Positions 6,918 through 8,056 of a stretch of DNA of 8,056 nt are shown here, piece by piece. The DNA is taken from assembly GCA_009927375.1 (NCBI GenBank), contig RFNE01000286.1, positions 1 through 8,056 on the forward strand, given 5' to 3'. Under the pieces are notes generated by a model. The model was not told the DNA's origin and did no database searches. It saw nothing but the letters and a program-made list of their open reading frames with translations. The translations under genes and the position numbers were made by a program. The DNA comes from Actinomycetota bacterium (GTDB lineage Bacteria > Actinomycetota > Acidimicrobiia > Acidimicrobiales > Ilumatobacteraceae). Numbering within the stretch: position 1 is the first letter of the stretch; each line of letters begins with the position of its first letter.

Positions 6918-7874
6918 ATGAGCGCCTTGGATCTTGCACAGCAGAACCTGACGTCGCCGATGGTCCTTGCATTCGTCCTCGGATTCTTCGCCGTGCGAAT
7001 CAAGAGCGACCTCAGCTTTCCCGACCAAATCACCTCGCTGCTCTCGACATACCTATTACTTGCCATCGGTCTCAAGGGTGGCGTCCGCCTCAAGGACATC
7101 AACGTCGGTGATGTTGCGTTGCCCGCAGTGGCAACGATCGGCGCAGGAATCATCACTGCATACGCCACGTATCTCGTTGCCCGACGATTCATTCGTCTGA
7201 GTGGCGCAGACGCAGCGTCGCTCGCCGCACACTTCGGTTCGGTCTCTGCGGTCACGTTCACTGCGGCAGAAACGTTTGCACGTTCGTCAGGTTCTCAAAC
7301 CGCCGAATACCTGCCGCTTCTTGTCGTGCTGCTTGAGATTCCGGGGATCATCATCGCGTTGATGTTGTGGACACGTCAGGGACAGCAAAAGGTGCACGGT
7401 GCGTTGACCGAAGTGCTCACTGGAAAGAGCATCATGCTGCTCGGCGGGGGTCTCCTCATTGGCGCGATCGCGAACACGACCGCGATAGACGCAGTGAAAC
7501 CAGTGTTCGTCGACCTCTTCCCCGGCGTGCTGACGTTGTTCCTGCTCGACCTCGGAACACTCGCCGGTAGTCAACTCAGTCAGATTCGTCGTGCCGGCAT
7601 CCGACTTGTCGGTTTTGGCCTCGTTGCACCGATCGTCTTCGGAGTGCTGGGCGTCGCATTGGGTCTGACGGTGGGAATGGAACCTGCGACCGCTGCAGTG
7701 TTCGGAACCATGCTCGCAAGTGCGAGTTACATTGCCGCCCCAGCTGCAGTCCGCATCGGAATTCCGTACGCCAATCCAGGTCTCGCGCTCGGCGTCGCGC
7801 TCGGCATCACGTTTCCGTTCAACATCGTGATCGGAATCCCGCTGTACTCCGAAGTAGCAAAACTGCTCGGGTGA
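6918..7874 (+). CDS. sbtA: SbtA-family sodium-dependent bicarbonate permease-like protein
   Basis: Integral membrane protein of 318 residues with about ten hydrophobic segments (near 13-27, 38-55, 66-88, 100-118, 131-151, 170-186, 198-215, 228-250, 256-277 and 287-310), the count known for SbtA. Family-typical stretches are GLKGG (51-55), AHFGSVSAVTFTAAE (104-118) and RIGIPYANPGLALGVALG (279-296), which match the two half-repeats of cyanobacterial SbtA. In cyanobacteria SbtA imports bicarbonate with sodium and is controlled by the PII-like SbtB. No sbtB-like gene is seen here, and the substrate in a probable heterotroph is uncertain. ATG 6918 is the natural start. The gene is divergent from kdnB with a 64-base gap, and its stop lies 1 base from the 3' end of an oppositely transcribed tRNA gene. 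The frame is intact. Confidence 0.8.
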   Translation: MSALDLAQQNLTSPMVLAFVLGFFAVRIKSDLSFPDQITSLLSTYLLLAIGLKGGVRLKDINVGDVALPAVATIGAGIITAYATYLVARRFIRLSGADAASLAAHFGSVSAVTFTAAETFARSSGSQTAEYLPLLVVLLEIPGIIIALMLWTRQGQQKVHGALTEVLTGKSIMLLGGGLLIGAIANTTAIDAVKPVFVDLFPGVLTLFLLDLGTLAGSQLSQIRRAGIRLVGFGLVAPIVFGVLGVALGLTVGMEPATAAVFGTMLASASYIAAPAAVRIGIPYANPGLALGVALGITFPFNIVIGIPLYSEVAKLLG

Positions 7875-7875
7875 T

Positions 7876-7951
7876 TGGCACTCCCAACGGGATTTGAACC
7901 CGTGCCGCCACCTTGAGAGGGTGGTGTCCTAGGCCACTAGACGATGGGAGC
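7876..7951 (-). tRNA. tRNA-Glu (anticodon CTC), CCA encoded
   Basis: The minus strand folds as a full cloverleaf of 76 bases. The acceptor stem is GCTCCCA/TGGGAGT with a G1:U72 pair, discriminator G and an encoded CCA at 7876-7878. The D arm contains TCTAGTGGCCTAGGA. The anticodon stem CCACC/GGTGG encloses the loop CTCTCAA, with anticodon CTC at 7915-7917, reading GAG. The T arm is ACGGG/CCCGT around TTCAAAT. A 39-base spacer with no other visible feature separates it from the upstream tRNA-Gln, so the two are probably cotranscribed. Confidence 0.95.
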
Positions 7952-7990
7952 AAGTAGCCCCATCACGCTATCGGTGACGTGGCGACCTTG

Positions 7991-8056
7991 TTGGGGAGCA
8001 AGGAATCGAACCCTGAATAACAGAACCAGAATCTGCTGTGTTGCCAGTTACACCAC
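7991..8056 (-). tRNA. tRNA-Gln (anticodon CTG), 5' end cut by the window
   Basis: The minus strand shows the 3' acceptor strand CTCCCCA (7992-7998) with discriminator A at 7991 and no encoded CCA (CAA follows). The T arm is CAGGG/CCTTG around TTCGATT. The anticodon stem GCAGA/TCTGT encloses TTCTGGT, with anticodon CTG at 8027-8029, reading CAG. The D arm contains GGTGTAACTGGCAACAC. The first six bases of the acceptor stem lie beyond the window, and position 7 is the last base. Confidence 0.92.

Noticed and set aside
6206..7111. A 301-codon plus-strand frame across kdnB and into the SbtA-like gene
   Set aside because: It overlaps two well-supported genes and the divergent promoter region and shows no family motif.
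7876..8056. A tRNA-associated integration site for the sugar operon
   Set aside because: I found no repeat of the tRNA-Glu or tRNA-Gln 3' end elsewhere in the window, and no integrase or other mobility gene.
1..8056. CRISPR arrays, insertion sequences, riboswitches or hairpin terminators
   Set aside because: No regularly spaced repeats, transposase motifs or terminal inverted repeats were seen, and no GC-rich hairpin followed by a T run was found in the short gaps between genes.

Overview
The window looks like a chromosomal segment from a moderately GC-rich bacterium (about 53-67% GC in most 60-base lines I spot-counted). I think an actinobacterium, possibly of the acidimicrobial type, is likely but not proven. 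The hints are frequent GTG starts, promoter-like TAnnnT hexamers lying directly against start codons (a leaderless layout), and a tRNA-Glu with a G1:U72 pair.

Layout: (1) bases 1-554, minus strand, the N-terminal part of an MFS exporter-like protein that runs off the left edge; (2) 605-2058, plus strand, an amidase-signature hydrolase; (3) 2055-6853, minus strand, a tight five-gene operon transcribed in the order KdnB-like alcohol dehydrogenase, KdnA-like PLP aminotransferase, GT2 glycosyltransferase, NeuB-family ulosonic acid synthase, SpsF-type cytidylyltransferase; (4) 6918-7874, plus strand, a SbtA-family bicarbonate-permease-like membrane protein; (5) 7876-8056, minus strand, tRNA-Glu(CTC) and a tRNA-Gln(CTG) cut by the right edge.

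The operon is the interesting part. KdnB and KdnA in Shewanella convert the C8 hydroxyl of Kdo to an amine (giving Kdo8N for LPS). Here their homologues sit with a NeuB-type PEP condensing enzyme and a CMP-sugar synthetase instead of Kdo genes. The set suggests synthesis and CMP activation of a 3-deoxy-ulosonic acid carrying a terminal amino group, for a cell-surface glycan. The acceptor sugar and the product are not determined by the sequence.

Four of the eight protein genes (amidase, aminotransferase, NeuB, cytidylyltransferase) are each split by exactly one missing base. In every case adding one base restores a full-length family member, and every site is compatible with loss of one base from a short homopolymer. 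I read this as consensus sequencing error rather than gene decay, and I annotate the genes over their full spans.
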